A stretch of DNA of 64,000 bases. It comes from Lithospermum erythrorhizon (Eukaryota; Streptophyta; Magnoliopsida; Boraginales; Boraginaceae). The position numbers and the translations under genes were made by a program. The stretch spans positions 558,001 through 622,000 of the forward strand of contig JADFUC010002358.1 in assembly GCA_019722365.1 (NCBI GenBank), in the 5' to 3' direction. Positions 39,050-51,790 of the stretch are shown piece by piece (the stretch's first letter is position 1; each line of letters opens with the position of its first letter). The notes under the pieces are model-generated. The model made no database searches. It was given only the letters and a program-made list of their open reading frames with translations, and was not told the DNA's origin.

Positions 39050-41176
39050 AAAAAAATGTGAAATATTGTTTTGACAATTAGTTTGGAAATCCTTTTAATT
39101 TATAATTTTTTTTTGTAGTTTTAGCATTTTAAGTATTTAGAAGTGTAATGTAAGAAAATATTGAGGCATTCGTCCATGAAACAGAACACTGAGTTAGTAT
39201 TAATTCTGTATAACTATTACAGTACTATATTGAAGTCTTTAAGTTTTAATCCCTTTACTTTCAAAATCTTTAGGCTATCCTATAATATTGATGAAACTAA
39301 GTGAGACAATTCACAATCGTCAAAAAAATTCTAAAATAAAGTTTTATAGTACTCTACTAATTATTTTTTCAAAGATTAGCATACAATTACATATTTTTCT
39401 TTATTTGTTTGATATTATATTCTGATTTTATCATTGATTTCTAAATTAATGAATTATGTATACACGTTTTTGGTTCATGTCTTTACAAGTAACATATACT
39501 AATAATTACAAACTTTCTTCTATATTCATGCTTGTTAATAGCTTAATAGTAGTCGTTTGATAGAAATTAATAAATGAAAAAAATGTATTAGTAATAAGTA
39601 GACTAGTAGTAGTGGTTCTGTTTTGGGTTGATAGATACAAATTACGGAGTACAATCATACAAATTAGTCACGTCTCGTAATTTGTGATACATAATTAAAG
39701 ACAAAAGTTTGGAAAGAGAGTCAGAAATGTATGTATAGAAGTTTCTTAAAGCCACAAGACCTGGACAAAAGTAGCATGGGGAATTTGGGATGAAAGAAAC
39801 CCCATTCATTCAAACATGCAAATTAAAAACCAATACTTGTAAAATTTACTTCTATGGTTATTTTTTAACTGCTTGTCAAATTTTGATTTAAATGACTGCT
39901 GTCATCTTTATCTCTTGTAATAAATTTGCTCTTAAGATTTCAAATTTTACACCTTTAAAAATGGTTTTGTTTAATAAATTCAACACCTACCCATGGTTTT
40001 ATCTACTGATGCTTATTCTCATATTTTTATTTTATGATTAAATAATTATAACAATTATCGTTTATAATTAAATAAGAATAATTAATCACCAAATAAATTA
40101 TTTTTTAATATTTTTTAAAATGAAATTTTTATAAATATTTATTTAAAATAATTTTTATTACATATTCCCTAATTATTTTTTTATAAATAAATAAGCAGCA
40201 ATAATTGAAATATAAAAATAAAAGCGCATAAGAATTGAAAATAAGAACTATTAAAACAAATTAACACATAAATTATTTTTAGATAATGATATTTTTTAAA
40301 AGCGAAACTAATTTAAAGATTGATTAATAAATCGAGAATAAGAGTTTAGTAAAGGATAATAGAACAATTATATTGAAAATAGATGATTTTTTTGTATCCA
40401 AATCAAATGAAATAAGTATCTATTTATAAAGTATAAAAAATGATAAATTTTGGTATAATTTTTTTTAAAGTAATTTATTATCGAATAAGCGATCACAAAA
40501 TAATTTGGATGGGATAAAAAATTCAAAAAATCCAATAACCAATAGAAAGTGAACACGTTGAGCATTAACGTATATTCCCTCAAATTTTAGCGTTCACACC
40601 CCTCTTTCGGCGATTGGGCTACACCAATCAGGATTGCCCATTGATTCAATGCCATGTGTCCCCTATGTTGGCCCATGTGCAGATTTTTCAACACCTTAAT
40701 TATTTTCTTCCCACTTAATACACCTCAGCCTCCCCACAGTTTTTAATAGCTCATTGTAAGGATTCAACTATTGAATCAATTTTTCAACAAGTTCCTTGTA
40801 AATAGCTTAAAACACAAGTTGTGAAAAAGTAATGCAGCTGGATTCCTAAGATTATTAAAATACTATGTATAAATTAAAATACCATTAATCATTAATATAT
40901 TTTTTATCATTCGAATACATGTTTCAAAACGTATCATTTGATTTTTCATTTTTTATAGAAAATATTTTAGTTTCGACGTTAACTTTTTTATTAATGCACT
41001 AACACGAGGCCTACTCACATGCCTCCTTTTAATGATATTTTTTTGTAATTTTTGTCGTAAATTGACGATTCTTTTATATGATTTCATCCCAGTATTTTAC
41101 ACGAAAGCAATTTTAAACCATCTCATTTGATCATTCATTTTTCAAAAAAATAAAATTTGAAAAATTAGTTATCAGT

Positions 41177-41240
41177 AGAGTTTAAGTTAGCATATATATA
41201 TTTGTTTAGAGTTTAAGTTAGCATATATATTTGTTTATGT
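41177..41240. repeat. short tandem duplication, unit about 32 bp
   Basis: AGAGTTTAAGTTAGCATATA followed by TATTTGTTT occurs twice back to back; the copies differ by one TA unit. Confidence 0.9.
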
Positions 41241-41526
41241 TGCATAGAGAAACTCCTTTGGGAACATAATTTTGCCTATTTATGTATGAATCTTTTCAAT
41301 TAAAGTAATAATTTGTTTGAATAATGCTGGAGGCAATATTCAATGCTCTCACTTTGTTTCCTTAAATTCTTACCTAGCCATTTGCCCTGTATTAATGCTA
41401 GCTAAAGTTGTACAAACTCTAACATCTCCCCTTTTTAATATCCCACACCTATCAATTCTTCCTGCCTCCCCAAATCGAAGAGTTGTTGACTTGTTGATAT
41501 GAATGAAATATTTATGCTGCTGAATC

Positions 41527-41620
41527 TGAAAGTCCGTGTATGTGTTGACCAAAATTCTTATTAAATTCTTTAAATTAAGCAAAACAATTTGAAAGTCCGC
41601 GTATGTGTTGACCAAAATTA
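41527..41620. repeat. direct duplication, spacing about 63 bp
   Basis: TGAAAGTCCGTGTATGTGTT and its near copy TGAAAGTCCGCGTATGTGTT, each followed by GACCAAAATT. Confidence 0.88.
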
Positions 41621-42659
41621 CAGTTAGAGAAGTGTTCGCTTTGGGTAATAGATTGCGTCCTTGATTAATTGTTGAGCTTCTACACAGTAGATACACAAAA
41701 CTAAGGGGGGGTGAAAGTAGATTTGTGTGCACATGTGACATGTGCATTGATGAACATTAGATTGTTAAAGTGGATGTGGAATCAAAACAAAAATAATGTA
41801 CATTGATGAGCTAGTTTGAATATAAACCATTGAATGAATGTTTGATATCTTCCCAGAAACACTTTTATAATTAAGAAATGGTAATTTCGATAAATAAATT
41901 CTACCTTTTAAAGTGGTACACGTGTAGTTTATCACTTGATTTATACTCCCTTCATTTATTTTTACTTATCGTTCCACACATTTACACTCCAAAGGTGATT
42001 AGGTGAATATACTACAAGGTATAGTCATTCATCAGTCGCCTGCACCTCCGCAAAAGTTTCATTAATCAAAATAAAACGAAACAATAATAATGAAAATATT
42101 AGATGACATGCATGTCATAGAGGTAAACGATGAGTGCCTAGTGAACATTGTTAATGGTGTTTACAATCAAATTATTGCCTATCGGTATTATGGTTAGAGA
42201 TCAATTTGCATCTTTTAATCATTTACTTGCTTGGATTAATCTTCAACCCCGACATTATTTTGGACTAAAGTACTCCGTATAATTCTATGTCATTCAAGTA
42301 TCACTGATCATAAGATAGACTTTGATTGAAATTGATAGAGTTGCTTATGATTTGGACGGACTTGTATTCCAAATCCTGTTAAATCATTCTATCCTACTTA
42401 TCTTTGACTAGCTAGCTAGTAAAAAATGAGATTGATTATGTATCACAATCACATATATTCTCTTTAAGTAAATCATTGTCCTGTAATGCATTTAATCATA
42501 TTTCATTGTCCCACTTGTCTGTGAATATGGCATCAAATCATTTGTACAGACAAATTGCACAACGACTTAGCTGGTAAGTTGGTTATCACGCACATATGGT
42601 AGCCATGTGTAAGAAAATAGAGAGAAAGAACATCGATCTCTAATCTATTGAGTAACACT

Positions 42660-42745
42660 GTATGTTTTGCTAGCCATGTGTAGTAGCATCTCTATTCAAT
42701 ACATTTAGTTACATGATGTTTTGCTAGCCATGTGTGGTAGCATCC
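42660..42745. repeat. direct duplication, spacing about 54 bp
   Basis: ATGTTTTGCTAGCCATGTGT followed by AGTAGCATC or GGTAGCATC occurs at about 42662 and 42717. A shorter GTAGCCATGTGTA lies at about 42598. Confidence 0.88.
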
Positions 42746-42858
42746 TATCTTTCCATTATTTCGGTATGTTTGAATAATTTCGTCCCAAATGAGAATCGAA
42801 TCTTAAAAAATATACAAATGTGATGATTGGTAGCATCAGTGTCGACCACCCTTCGATT

Positions 42859-42880
42859 GGCTATATATATATATATATTC
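42859..42880 (+). promoter_or_regulatory. TATA-like tract upstream of small ORF
   Basis: A TATATATATATATAT run lies about 70-90 bp before the ATG at 42948, followed by a CTTCTCTCATC pyrimidine stretch. This is a plausible core promoter, by position only. Confidence 0.4.
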
Positions 42881-42947
42881 ACAACACATTTAGACCACAT
42901 ATATATATCTATCTTCTCTCATCGAAACAAGAAGAAAGCATAATAAC

Positions 42948-43184
42948 ATGTTGTTGCGGATGGGTTTTGCTAAACTATCTAATGATGATCAAATTTGGAG
43001 CAGAAAATATAAAAGGCTTACAAGCATTGGTGATGAGAAGGTGGCGCGGCCTCGGAGGAGGTGGGTGAAGAAACTAAATGGAAGGCTTAAAGGTCTGAGA
43101 TTATCACGTTGTAGAAGATTCAATTGGAAGGTTTTCAGCTTGGTTTTGTTGCCTCGGAGGATTGCTGGTATTTATGTGATATAA
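42948..43184 (+). CDS. small Arg/Lys-rich protein of unknown function (78 aa)
   Basis: Single-exon ORF from ATG to TAA. Sequence blocks: MLLRMGFAKLSNDDQIWSRK, ARPRRRWVKKLNGRLKGLRL, SRCRRFNWKVFSLVLLPRRI. It is highly basic, and the C-terminal part alternates basic and hydrophobic residues (FNWKVFSLVLLPRRIAGIY). No signal peptide or known catalytic motif. The LKGLRLSR and LLPRRIA segments resemble small uncharacterised plant proteins I have seen, but I cannot assign a family. A TATA-like tract lies upstream and a direct duplication downstream. It is the second small basic ORF within about 4 kb, after the one at 38717. The two share composition more than clear sequence. Confidence 0.58.
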   Translation: MLLRMGFAKLSNDDQIWSRKYKRLTSIGDEKVARPRRRWVKKLNGRLKGLRLSRCRRFNWKVFSLVLLPRRIAGIYVI

Positions 43185-43192
43185 AAGTAAAA

Positions 43193-43265
43193 GAGCCTGC
43201 ATGCATTATTTACAAAATATCAAGAAAAGAGCTTGCATGCATTCACAAAATATCAAGAGAAGAGC
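43193..43265. repeat. tandem duplication just after the 78-aa ORF
   Basis: A unit of about 36 bp (GAGCCTGCATGCATT, ACAAAATATCAAGA) is repeated with small gaps, ending AGAAGAGCC. Confidence 0.85.
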
Positions 43266-44934
43266 CTTCCATTTTTGAATTGTGCTCTTATTGAAAGATA
43301 ATGATTTCAATGTAATGTTCTTTGTTTTTTTGGAAATTTGCTTCTTGTTTATAATATACTTATAAAAGCCATAACTTTGGTTATGCTGTGAGCAATTTTT
43401 GTTTGAAGCGCACATTAACTAGCAAAAAATTATATTTTCACATTTTTAATATATTTTTGACTCTATTTTGTTATTAAATTATCAACCAACCAATTATATA
43501 AGTTTGATTAATTGACGTTTTACGTTTTAAGATCTTTTTTATTAGTTTTATTTTCTTAATTTATGTGCAAATGATTAGAAAAGCAGCCAAAACGGATTAT
43601 GGATGGATGATTTTATATTATTATTATTATCTGAGGACGAATAATGAATTTATATATGATGGATATATATAAACTTGATTAAAAGCTTCATTTGAATATC
43701 TGCGCATGTAGTCTTAAATCTTTCAAATAGATCACTTGGGCGTATTTTTGGCCGCGCGAAGCTTTTTCAAAATAGTGGCACCGAACTTTTATGACTAATC
43801 GATTTTTAAAGAGCGATTTAGGCAAATAACGTAAAATATCTTAACCCCTCTTACTAACTTGACCGCGCTCCCAATTTGTTAACCAAGCAGCTCACACTTT
43901 AACCACTACTCGATTTAAACTCACTCATCACTCATCAACTCTTCATCTCCTCTCCAAGAAAAAAACCTTTTGTCACCTTCACAAAATTTGAAAACCCTTG
44001 GATAAAACCTTTCAAGCATTTTTTACACATCTCAATAACAGAATCCATATTACAATAGAACACAAGAAAAATTTGAAAAACATTTAGACAATAGCAGTGA
44101 TTACTTTTGGATTATCTGGCACTGACCTGTAGTTCACGCAAAGAAATGGTCATTTCAAGACCTGAAATAGAACCATTTCCAACCCTATGTAGAAATTGTT
44201 TGAGGTGAGTCAGATATTATGACATTTTTAAACTGAATTGTTAAATTGAACTTTTTAAACTGAATTGTCAAACTGAGTCAGATATTGGCTCCAAAAAATC
44301 GATTTTATTTTTTGGCACCTGAACTTTACCAAATTTTCCTTACAAAAATGATTTTTTGATATGACTAAGCTTTGTCATGGGTTAAGTTGATTTTGAAATC
44401 AAATGAAAGTCAATAAGCTCAAAAGATTATTTTTAGAAAAGTTAATGCTCAAAATATAGTTCAGTATACATTTAAAAGTTGAAGAGTATATCACGCATTT
44501 AAAATATTTAGTTAGTTAAATGCTTTGTATGAAATTTGTATATATATAATGTATTGCAGTTATCAAGCAGTATATGGTAGTACACAAGATATGTAAGCTC
44601 TGATCTCTAAAAAGTATGAGCAAATTGTAATTGATGTATATTTCACTTTACAATTATTAATGCTTCGGCGTTTCCGGCCTCTTTGGTCTGCATACTTTTC
44701 TTTCTAAAGTCAAATTTGATCAACTACTTCAAGTTTTAATTAATAGAGATAATGTTAGATTCGGATCAAACGTGATCATTATATTTGATTATTTTGATCA
44801 ATTGTTTGAAAGTTTATGCATACCATGCTTTAGTCGTGTGTAAATCATAGTTAAGCAAAGGGGAGAAAATCAATGTACGTCATAATAGAAAGTCAAGTAT
44901 ATATTTTAATTTTATGAAAGTACTTACGGTAGTA

Positions 44935-45166
44935 CTCGCTCTATTCTTAAAAGATTGTCCACTTTTAATTTTTTAATAGTTGAACTTTGATTTTAAATAT
45001 TTTTTTATTTATATTGTATAATATTTAATGAAAAATATGTTGGAAAAAAATTTAAAATATATTTTTATTGATATATTTTTCATAAAATATTATAAAATAC
45101 AAGCAAAATATCTAAAATTATTTATTAAAAATTAAAAGAATAATGGATAATTTTTTTAGAAGCGAA
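44935..45166. mobile_element. possible Stowaway-like MITE
   Basis: The left end CTCGCTCTATTCTTAAAAGA follows a TA. The right end, read inward from about 45166, is TTCGCTTCTAAAAAAATTAT. The ends match partly as inverted repeats, and the interior is AT-rich. Exact right border unclear. Confidence 0.45.
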
Positions 45167-47293
45167 AAATATATATTAAGCGCACTACATTGGTAGCTAA
45201 GAGTCTAAGATTAAGAGTTCTTTAAAATGAGTTAAAGCTTAATTTAAAACCAGGTGCCTCCACTCTTTCTAAAACTCAAGAGTCAAGTGGTCCACCTACA
45301 AATCCCATGTAACCAAAATGGGAAAAGAAAGTGCAAAGCTAAAACTGAGAAGATAAGTTGGGTGGATTGGGCTAACATATTATGGTGTCTCAAGATGCTT
45401 TCCAACCTTGGAATATATTCTGTTTATTGATTGATTGGGTGTAGGGTTGGGGAGATAACTATGATAACCCAAATCTATTATTGAGTATTATTACTCCAAT
45501 ATGATATGATATGATGAAAAGACATCTTCATATTTATCCTCATTCCTTTAAATACCATACCTCTAAATTCCCAAAAAATTCTGACATTTTTCATGGATGG
45601 GGTTCTTGGATGATGAGGTTTTCACATGACATCCATACTCTTTTGGCCTAGTTGGTTTATTGTTATTGGAAAATAATAAAACATAGCATGGGCATTGGCC
45701 CCATCACTAACCTACTTGCTTGTTACCACTCTCATGGGCAACTCATGCACCCCTCCCTAGTCACCTTAGTCACCTTGTAGATTTACCATCCAAACTTATA
45801 TGTAGTACTCCGTATATGTTTATTAGTTATTAGTATGCATTTGATGTTTGCATTATTTATAAGGATTTTTTAGGATGTTAAGGGGTATATTACATATTTT
45901 TTAAAATAACCATTTGATAACACATTATAAATATTGAAGTGTATGTTTCGTACATATTGACAGAACAAGATTTTGCATGTGAGTTAATAAGATCTTGTCA
46001 TCTTGTGTTACTCTTCTATTATCAATAAATTTTAAAATGAAACCTCAAATATTATTAAATTGGTATCACAAGTCATTCCAAAAGTATTGATTGCCTATTT
46101 TTTAATATGCCCAAATATACTAATTGCTACTTTTTAGTTAATCCCAAATGAATTATTTCATTTTCCACTCCTATCTAAATAACTTATACAATTATTATTT
46201 AATAAAATATTGTGATAAGTATAGAGTAGACTTCTTGGATTCTATATGTAACTTTTTTAATTTACTTTTATAATAACATATAACCATAGTTTAAATTTAT
46301 GATAGACAAGAAATATTTTCTTGGATTACAAAAACCATGATTGTTTACACATGGGAGACATAGGTTACTATTTTTGGCGGGTGGATCAACTGTCTTGATC
46401 TCTGCTTTCCAGTAAACTTCCCCCCCTTTCTGTATTTGCAATTGAATATGAATATAATATTAATAATTCAACATTGTATGCTTTCAAGATTGGTTTTTTT
46501 ATTCAATAAATTCAAAAGATGCAATCAAAATCCACCAGTTTCTGCTATTTGTGGTCCCAACTAAATTGATATTAACCCTTCCAACACTTTGAGAGGAGGC
46601 AATCAAACAAATGGAAATCTTGAGCTTTGCTTTGTTATTCACTTCAACTTTGTTTCTCTAAGTTTTTTCATATTTAAGCTCATTTGGTTGAAATATTTCA
46701 AGAATTTATCTCAAAGCTACTCTGTTTCTTGCTCTGAAGTCAAAGGTCAGATCTTTTGTGTTTATTTATTAGTTTTATTGAATCATGTAGTTAATTGTGA
46801 TCAAATTTCGGAAAGGGTAGGAGCTTTTTTGTGTTGTTTTTTTGTTTTGTTTATCAGTTTTATAGAATTATATTATTAATTGTAATCAAATTTACAAAAA
46901 TGTTGGAGTTTTTTTGTGTGTGTTTATTTATCAGTTGCTACTTCCTATAGTATATTTAGTTTTTTGCTTGTGCATAGCTGGCTTGTTTATCTTTTGAGTT
47001 ATTATTGTGTACTTTCAAGAACCTGACTTGTTATAGTACTTGTGCTATATATATTGTAATGGAAATGATAAACAGTGTGAACAAATGATCATCCTAGGAC
47101 CTAGTAAAAGAGCTTGAGAATTTCATGAATTAAATGGAGATAATTTAACCACCTGCTAGTATTATTGTTTTTTCAGTTGTTAGTGATCATCATACTATTG
47201 TGAAGTAGTATATAGTATTTGTACTCCACTATTGAGTCAACTCAGAAGCAGCCTCCCTGTGTGTTATCACAGTTAAGGCTGCATGTTATCTGA

Positions 47294-47321
47294 GCCCCCT
47301 TGCTCTGTAGAGCAAGGGGGC
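47294..47321. other. perfect short hairpin in the PHYA leader region
   Basis: GCCCCCTTGCTCT, a 2-base spacer, then AGAGCAAGGGGGC: a 13-bp perfect inverted repeat, unusually GC-rich for its surroundings. No T-tract or protein-coding context explains it. Confidence 0.9.
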
Positions 47322-47654
47322 CTCTTCAATGCGACATGTTGATCTAATGGTCATCAGACAGTCTTCACTTTATAATTCGAGAACTTCCAACAGATCTTCA
47401 TGCTTTTAGAAAGTTATCATACTTATATGTAAACTTATTGCCTGATAGTTCTGCTTAGTCTTGTTGAAAAAGTTGGTTAGCCTAATCGAAGATGGTCTAA
47501 CAAAAGTTGATGGTTGGCAATTTTCTACATGCATGTTTCATAGATAGTGTCTGATTGTCCTGAGTTACGTTAGACACCCCCCAACCCCCAAATTTTTTTC
47601 TTTCCCTATGCTCAGCTCCCTAATTTACGATAGGGCTGATTGGAGACGTCCTAT

Positions 47655-47704
47655 TCATATAGCCGATCCCATTCAGTGGGATGAGGCTTGGTTTGGTTTG
47701 GTTT
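47655..47704 (+). mobile_element. 3' end of a SINE/RTE-LINE-like retroposon
   Basis: AGCCGATCCCATTCAGTGGG followed by ATGAGGCTTGG and a short GGTTT repeat closely follows the widespread plant retroposon tail type (GTGGGAT-AAGGCTTTG plus a short TG-rich repeat). The 5' boundary and target duplication were not found. It ends about 38 bp before the PHYA start codon. Confidence 0.55.
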
Positions 47705-47741
47705 AAGATTAGTTTCCTAAAATTTTTAGATTTGATTCAAG

Positions 47742-50700
47742 ATGTCGTCCTCAAGGCCTGCCCAGTCTTCTTCCAGCAGCTCAACAAGGTCAAAACATGG
47801 CTCTAGGATTATTGCACAAACTTCTGTAGATGCAAAGCTTCATGCAGATTTTGATGTATCAGGGGATTCCTTTGATTACTCAAGTTCCGTGCGTGCTACT
47901 AGTGTGGTTCCTGGAGATGAAAGGCCTAAGTCTGACAAAGTAACAACTGCATACCTCCACCAGATTCAAAAGGGAAAGTTCATCCAACCCTTTGGTTGTT
48001 TATTAGCCCTTGATGAGAAAACTTTCAAAGTCATTGCCTACAGTGAGAATGCCCCGGACATGCTGACAATGGTCAGTCATACTGTTCCAAGTGTTGGAGA
48101 TCACCCTGTTCTTGGAATTGGAACTGATATCAAGACTATATTCACTGGTCCTAGTGCAGCGGCGTTGCAGAAAGCGTTAGGATTTGGAGAGGTTTCTCTG
48201 TTGAATCCGATATTGATTCACTGCAAAACTTCCGGGAAGCCATACTATGCCATCATTCATAGAGTAACGGGTAGCTTAATAATTGATTTCGAGCCTGTGA
48301 AGCCTTATGAGGTCCCAATGACTGCTGCGGGCGCATTGCAGTCATACAAGCTTGCAGCCAAAGCTATTAACCGGCTGCAGTCCTTGCCCAGTGGGAGCAT
48401 TGGAAGGCTCTGTGATGTAATGGTTCAAGAGGTTTTTGAGCTCACAGGCTATGATAGAGTGATGGCATATAAATTTCATGATGATGATCATGGAGAGGTT
48501 ATATCAGAAGTCACTAAGCCGGGGCTAGATCCATACTTAGGCTTGCATTATCCAGCCACTGACATCCCTCAGGCAGCTCGGTTTTTGTTCATGAAGAATA
48601 AGGTGCGCATGATCTGTGATTGCCGAGCAAAACATTTAAAGGTGGTTCAAGATGTAAATCTTCCAATCGATCTAACATTGTGTGGATCGACATTGAGGGC
48701 TCCACATAGTTGTCATCTACAGTATATGGAAAATATGAACTCGATTGCATCTCTGGTAATGGCTGTAGTAGTAAATGATAGTGAAGAAAACGGGGATATG
48801 TCGGATCCTGCACAACAACAAAGAAGAAGACGGCTTTGGGGTTTGGTGGTATGCCATCATACCTCTCCGAGGTTCGTTCCTTTTCCTCTTCGGTATGCAT
48901 GTGAATTCCTCTCTCAAGTGTTTGCCATTCATATCAACAAGGAGATAGAATTGGAGAATCAAATTCTTGAGAAGAATATATTACGAACTCAGACTCTTCT
49001 GTGTGATATGCTGATGAGAGATTCACCCTTGGGTATCATGTCTCAGAGCCCTAACATAATGGATCTAGTGAAATGTGATGGGGCTGCATTACTATACAAC
49101 AATAAGATAATCAGATTAGGATTAGCTCCAAGCGAGTTCCATATACGAGACATAGAATCATGGCTTGTAGCAGACCATATGGATTCGACAGGTCTGAGTA
49201 CAGATAGCTTGTATGATGCTGGGTTCCCTGGGGCTCTTTCTCTTGGGGATGCGGTTTGCGGGATGGCAGCAGTTAAGATTTCTGACAAAGACTGGCTATT
49301 TTGGTTCAGATCACACACGGCAGCAGAAATTAGATGGGGTGGTGCAAAGCATGAACTGGGGGAAAAGGATGATGGAAGAAAGATGAATCCAAGGTCATCG
49401 TTCAAAGCGTTCCTCGAAGTCGTCAAAACAAGGAGCATGCCTTGGAAAGACTATGAGATGGATGCAATCCATTCGTTACAGCTTATACTCAGGAACTCAT
49501 TTAGAGATTCAGAGGCCATGGACTCGCATACTAAGACACTCCGTACAAGACTCTCTGATCTTAATATTGAAGGAATTCAGGAACTGGAGGCAATAACATC
49601 GGAGATGGTCCGCCTAATTGAAACAGCAACTGTCCCTATCTTGGCCTTGGACACTGATGGACTTGTTAATGGGTGGAACACGAAAATTGCTGAGTTAACT
49701 GGTCTTCCTGTTGATGAAGCGATTGGAAGAAATTTTATTGATCTGGTAGAAGAAACTTCAGCCGATACAGTGAGCAAGATGCTGGAATTGGCTGTGAGCG
49801 GTATGCATTTCTCTGAAATTTTCTAAGCTATTTACTGATATGCAAATTTATCTAAAGATATACAGTGCATATAAGATATATTGGTTTTCTTAGTTCTTGA
49901 GATTTATCATTTTATTTTACTTTGGCATTGTTAATATATTCGTAGCGTCGTTTCATATGCTTGAAATTGAAACAACCTTTTCTTATCAGGAAAAGAAGAG
50001 CAGAATATTCAGTTTGAAATTAAAACCCATGCTTCAAAGAGTGATGCTGGTCCTATTACCTTGGTTGTTAATGCATGTGCGAGCCGGGATGTTCGGGAGA
50101 ATGTTGTTGGAGTATGTTTTATTGCACAAGATATAACTGATCAGAAGAGTATTATGGATAAATTTATCCGAATCGAGGGTGATTACAGAGCAATAATACA
50201 AAATCCTAACCCACTAATCCCTCCAATATTTGGTACAGATGAATTCGGTTGGTGTTCTGAGTGGAACTCGGCGATGGTGAAAATTTCTGGATGGTACCGT
50301 GAGGATGTTATTGATAAAATGCTTATGGGAGAGGTATTTGGGACGCATACAGCCTGCTGTCGACTTAAGAATAAGGACGCTTTCGTGAACCTTGGCATTG
50401 TACTCAACAATGCCATGACAGGTCAAGAATCTGAAAAGGTCCCATTTGGTTTCTTTGCACGGGATGGGAAGTATGTTGAATGCTTGCTTTGTATAGCCAA
50501 AAAGTTAGATAAAGAGGGCGCAGTCATGGGAATTTTCTGCTTTCTGCAGCTTGCTAGTCCAGAGCTCCAGCGAGCCCTCCACGTCCAACGGTTATCAGAG
50601 CAAACTGCATTGAAAAGATTGAAAGTATTAGCTTACATAAGAAGGCAGATAAGCACTCCCCTTTCAGGAATTATATTCTCACGTACAATGATGGAGGAGA

Positions 50701-51790
50701 CAAACTTGAATGAGGAGCAAAAATTACTATTGGATACTAGTGGTCAATGTCAGCGTCAGCTCAACAAAATTCTTGATGACACAGATCTTGATTCCATCAT
50801 CGAAGGGTATGAGAAAATTGCTTAGATTACTATTGCACCCAATTTCTTAACTTCTCGACTGCTGATATTTTATAAGCATTGTCATTTTTCTTTCTTCTCC
50901 TTTAGGTATCTTAACCTTGAAATGGTGGAGTTTAAGCTGCATGAAGTGTTCATTGCTTCAACAAGTCAAGTCATGATGAAAAGCAATGGAAAGGGCATTA
51001 GCATAATCAATGATATGCCTGAAAGTGCTATGAACGAGACACTATATGGAGACAGTTTGAGGCTTCAACAAATTTTAGCAGAGTTCTTGTTAGTTTCTGT
51101 GACTTTCACCCCCACAGGAGGCCAGCTCAGGCTTGCAGCTAGTTTAAGTAAAGATTCTATAGGAGCATCTGTTCAGCTTGCACATCTGCAATTTAGGTAA
51201 GCTACAATACAAGTCACGAGTCTAATGTTTAACATATTGAGGTTATCTTTTTAGACAACCGAGGGGTGTGAAGGCAGTTTTATTTGTGAATGAGAGAGGG
51301 GTGAGGTAGCGTGGTTATATTTTGTGTTTGATATCAAGAAAAACTTAATATTAAGTAGTAATGGTAGCAGACAAGGAAATCTCTCCTTTCTCTTCTCATT
51401 TCTATTAACCAGTAGCACAAGTTGGGAGTTTGGGGAGCCTCCCCAGCTCCAAATAATCTATCCAAAATTATCGTCTGTCATTAATTTCCAAATCCCAAAC
51501 TATTATCTCCTATAATGTATATCTGCATTGGTTACACATGCTCTTCATAAATTTTTCTTTCATGTGGATGTAGAATATCGCATTCAGGGGGAAGAGTACC
51601 AGAAGAATTGTTGAACCAAATGTTTGGTAGCGAACCAGAAGCATCGGATGAAGGTATAAGCTTGCTAATCAGCAGAAAACTGGTAAAACTTATGAATGGA
51701 GATGTTCAATACCTGAGAGAGTCAGCAGGATCGACTTTCATAATTTCTGTCGAGCTAGCGATTGCAAACACAACTGGCGCAAGGACATGA
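47742..51790 (+). CDS. PHYA: phytochrome A photoreceptor
   Basis: Four exons in phase: 47742-49800, 49990-50806, 50906-51196, 51574-51790, giving 1127 residues (usual about 1120-1130). Domains: Ser-rich N-terminus ([14 protein letters not shown]), PAS ([20 protein letters not shown]), GAF with the chromophore cysteine at residue 324 in [14 protein letters not shown] domain ([49 protein letters not shown]), two PAS repeats ([38 protein letters not shown]), and a histidine-kinase-related domain in which the usual phospho-histidine region reads [13 protein letters not shown]. Known: soluble red/far-red sensor binding phytochromobilin, cytosolic in the dark and nuclear in far-red light, working with FHY1/FHL, PIFs and COP1/SPA. 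Exon structure (three coding introns) matches other PHYA genes. All key residues I can check are present. Confidence 0.98.

Larger units (their letters stand above)
39050..42947. other. intergenic region
   Basis: AT-rich, with short direct duplications (listed) and no convincing coding sequence. The ORFs at 40368-40583 (-) and 41370-41747 (-) lack any recognised feature. Confidence 0.65.
46746..47729 (+). other. probable leader (5'-UTR) intron of PHYA
   Basis: An acceptor AAATTTTTAG ends at 47729, 12 bp before the PHYA ATG. A donor candidate GAAGTCAAAG|GTCAGA lies at 46745/46746. PHYA genes of other plants have leader introns. The donor is only a candidate; others nearby are possible. Confidence 0.45.
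43185..47741. other. intergenic region, PHYA promoter and leader
   Basis: AT-rich up to about 46.5 kb, with a possible MITE at 44935-45166. The final kilobase holds the probable PHYA leader exon and leader intron. The ORF at 46589-46879 falls in this leader and is not supported as protein-coding. Confidence 0.65.

Noticed and set aside
46589..46879. plus-strand ORF of 96 aa before PHYA
   Set aside because: Lies in the PHYA leader exon and intron; the protein is hydrophobic low-complexity translation of T-rich DNA.
48589..49438. minus-strand ORFs antisense to PHYA exon 1
   Set aside because: Shadows of a long, strongly conserved exon.
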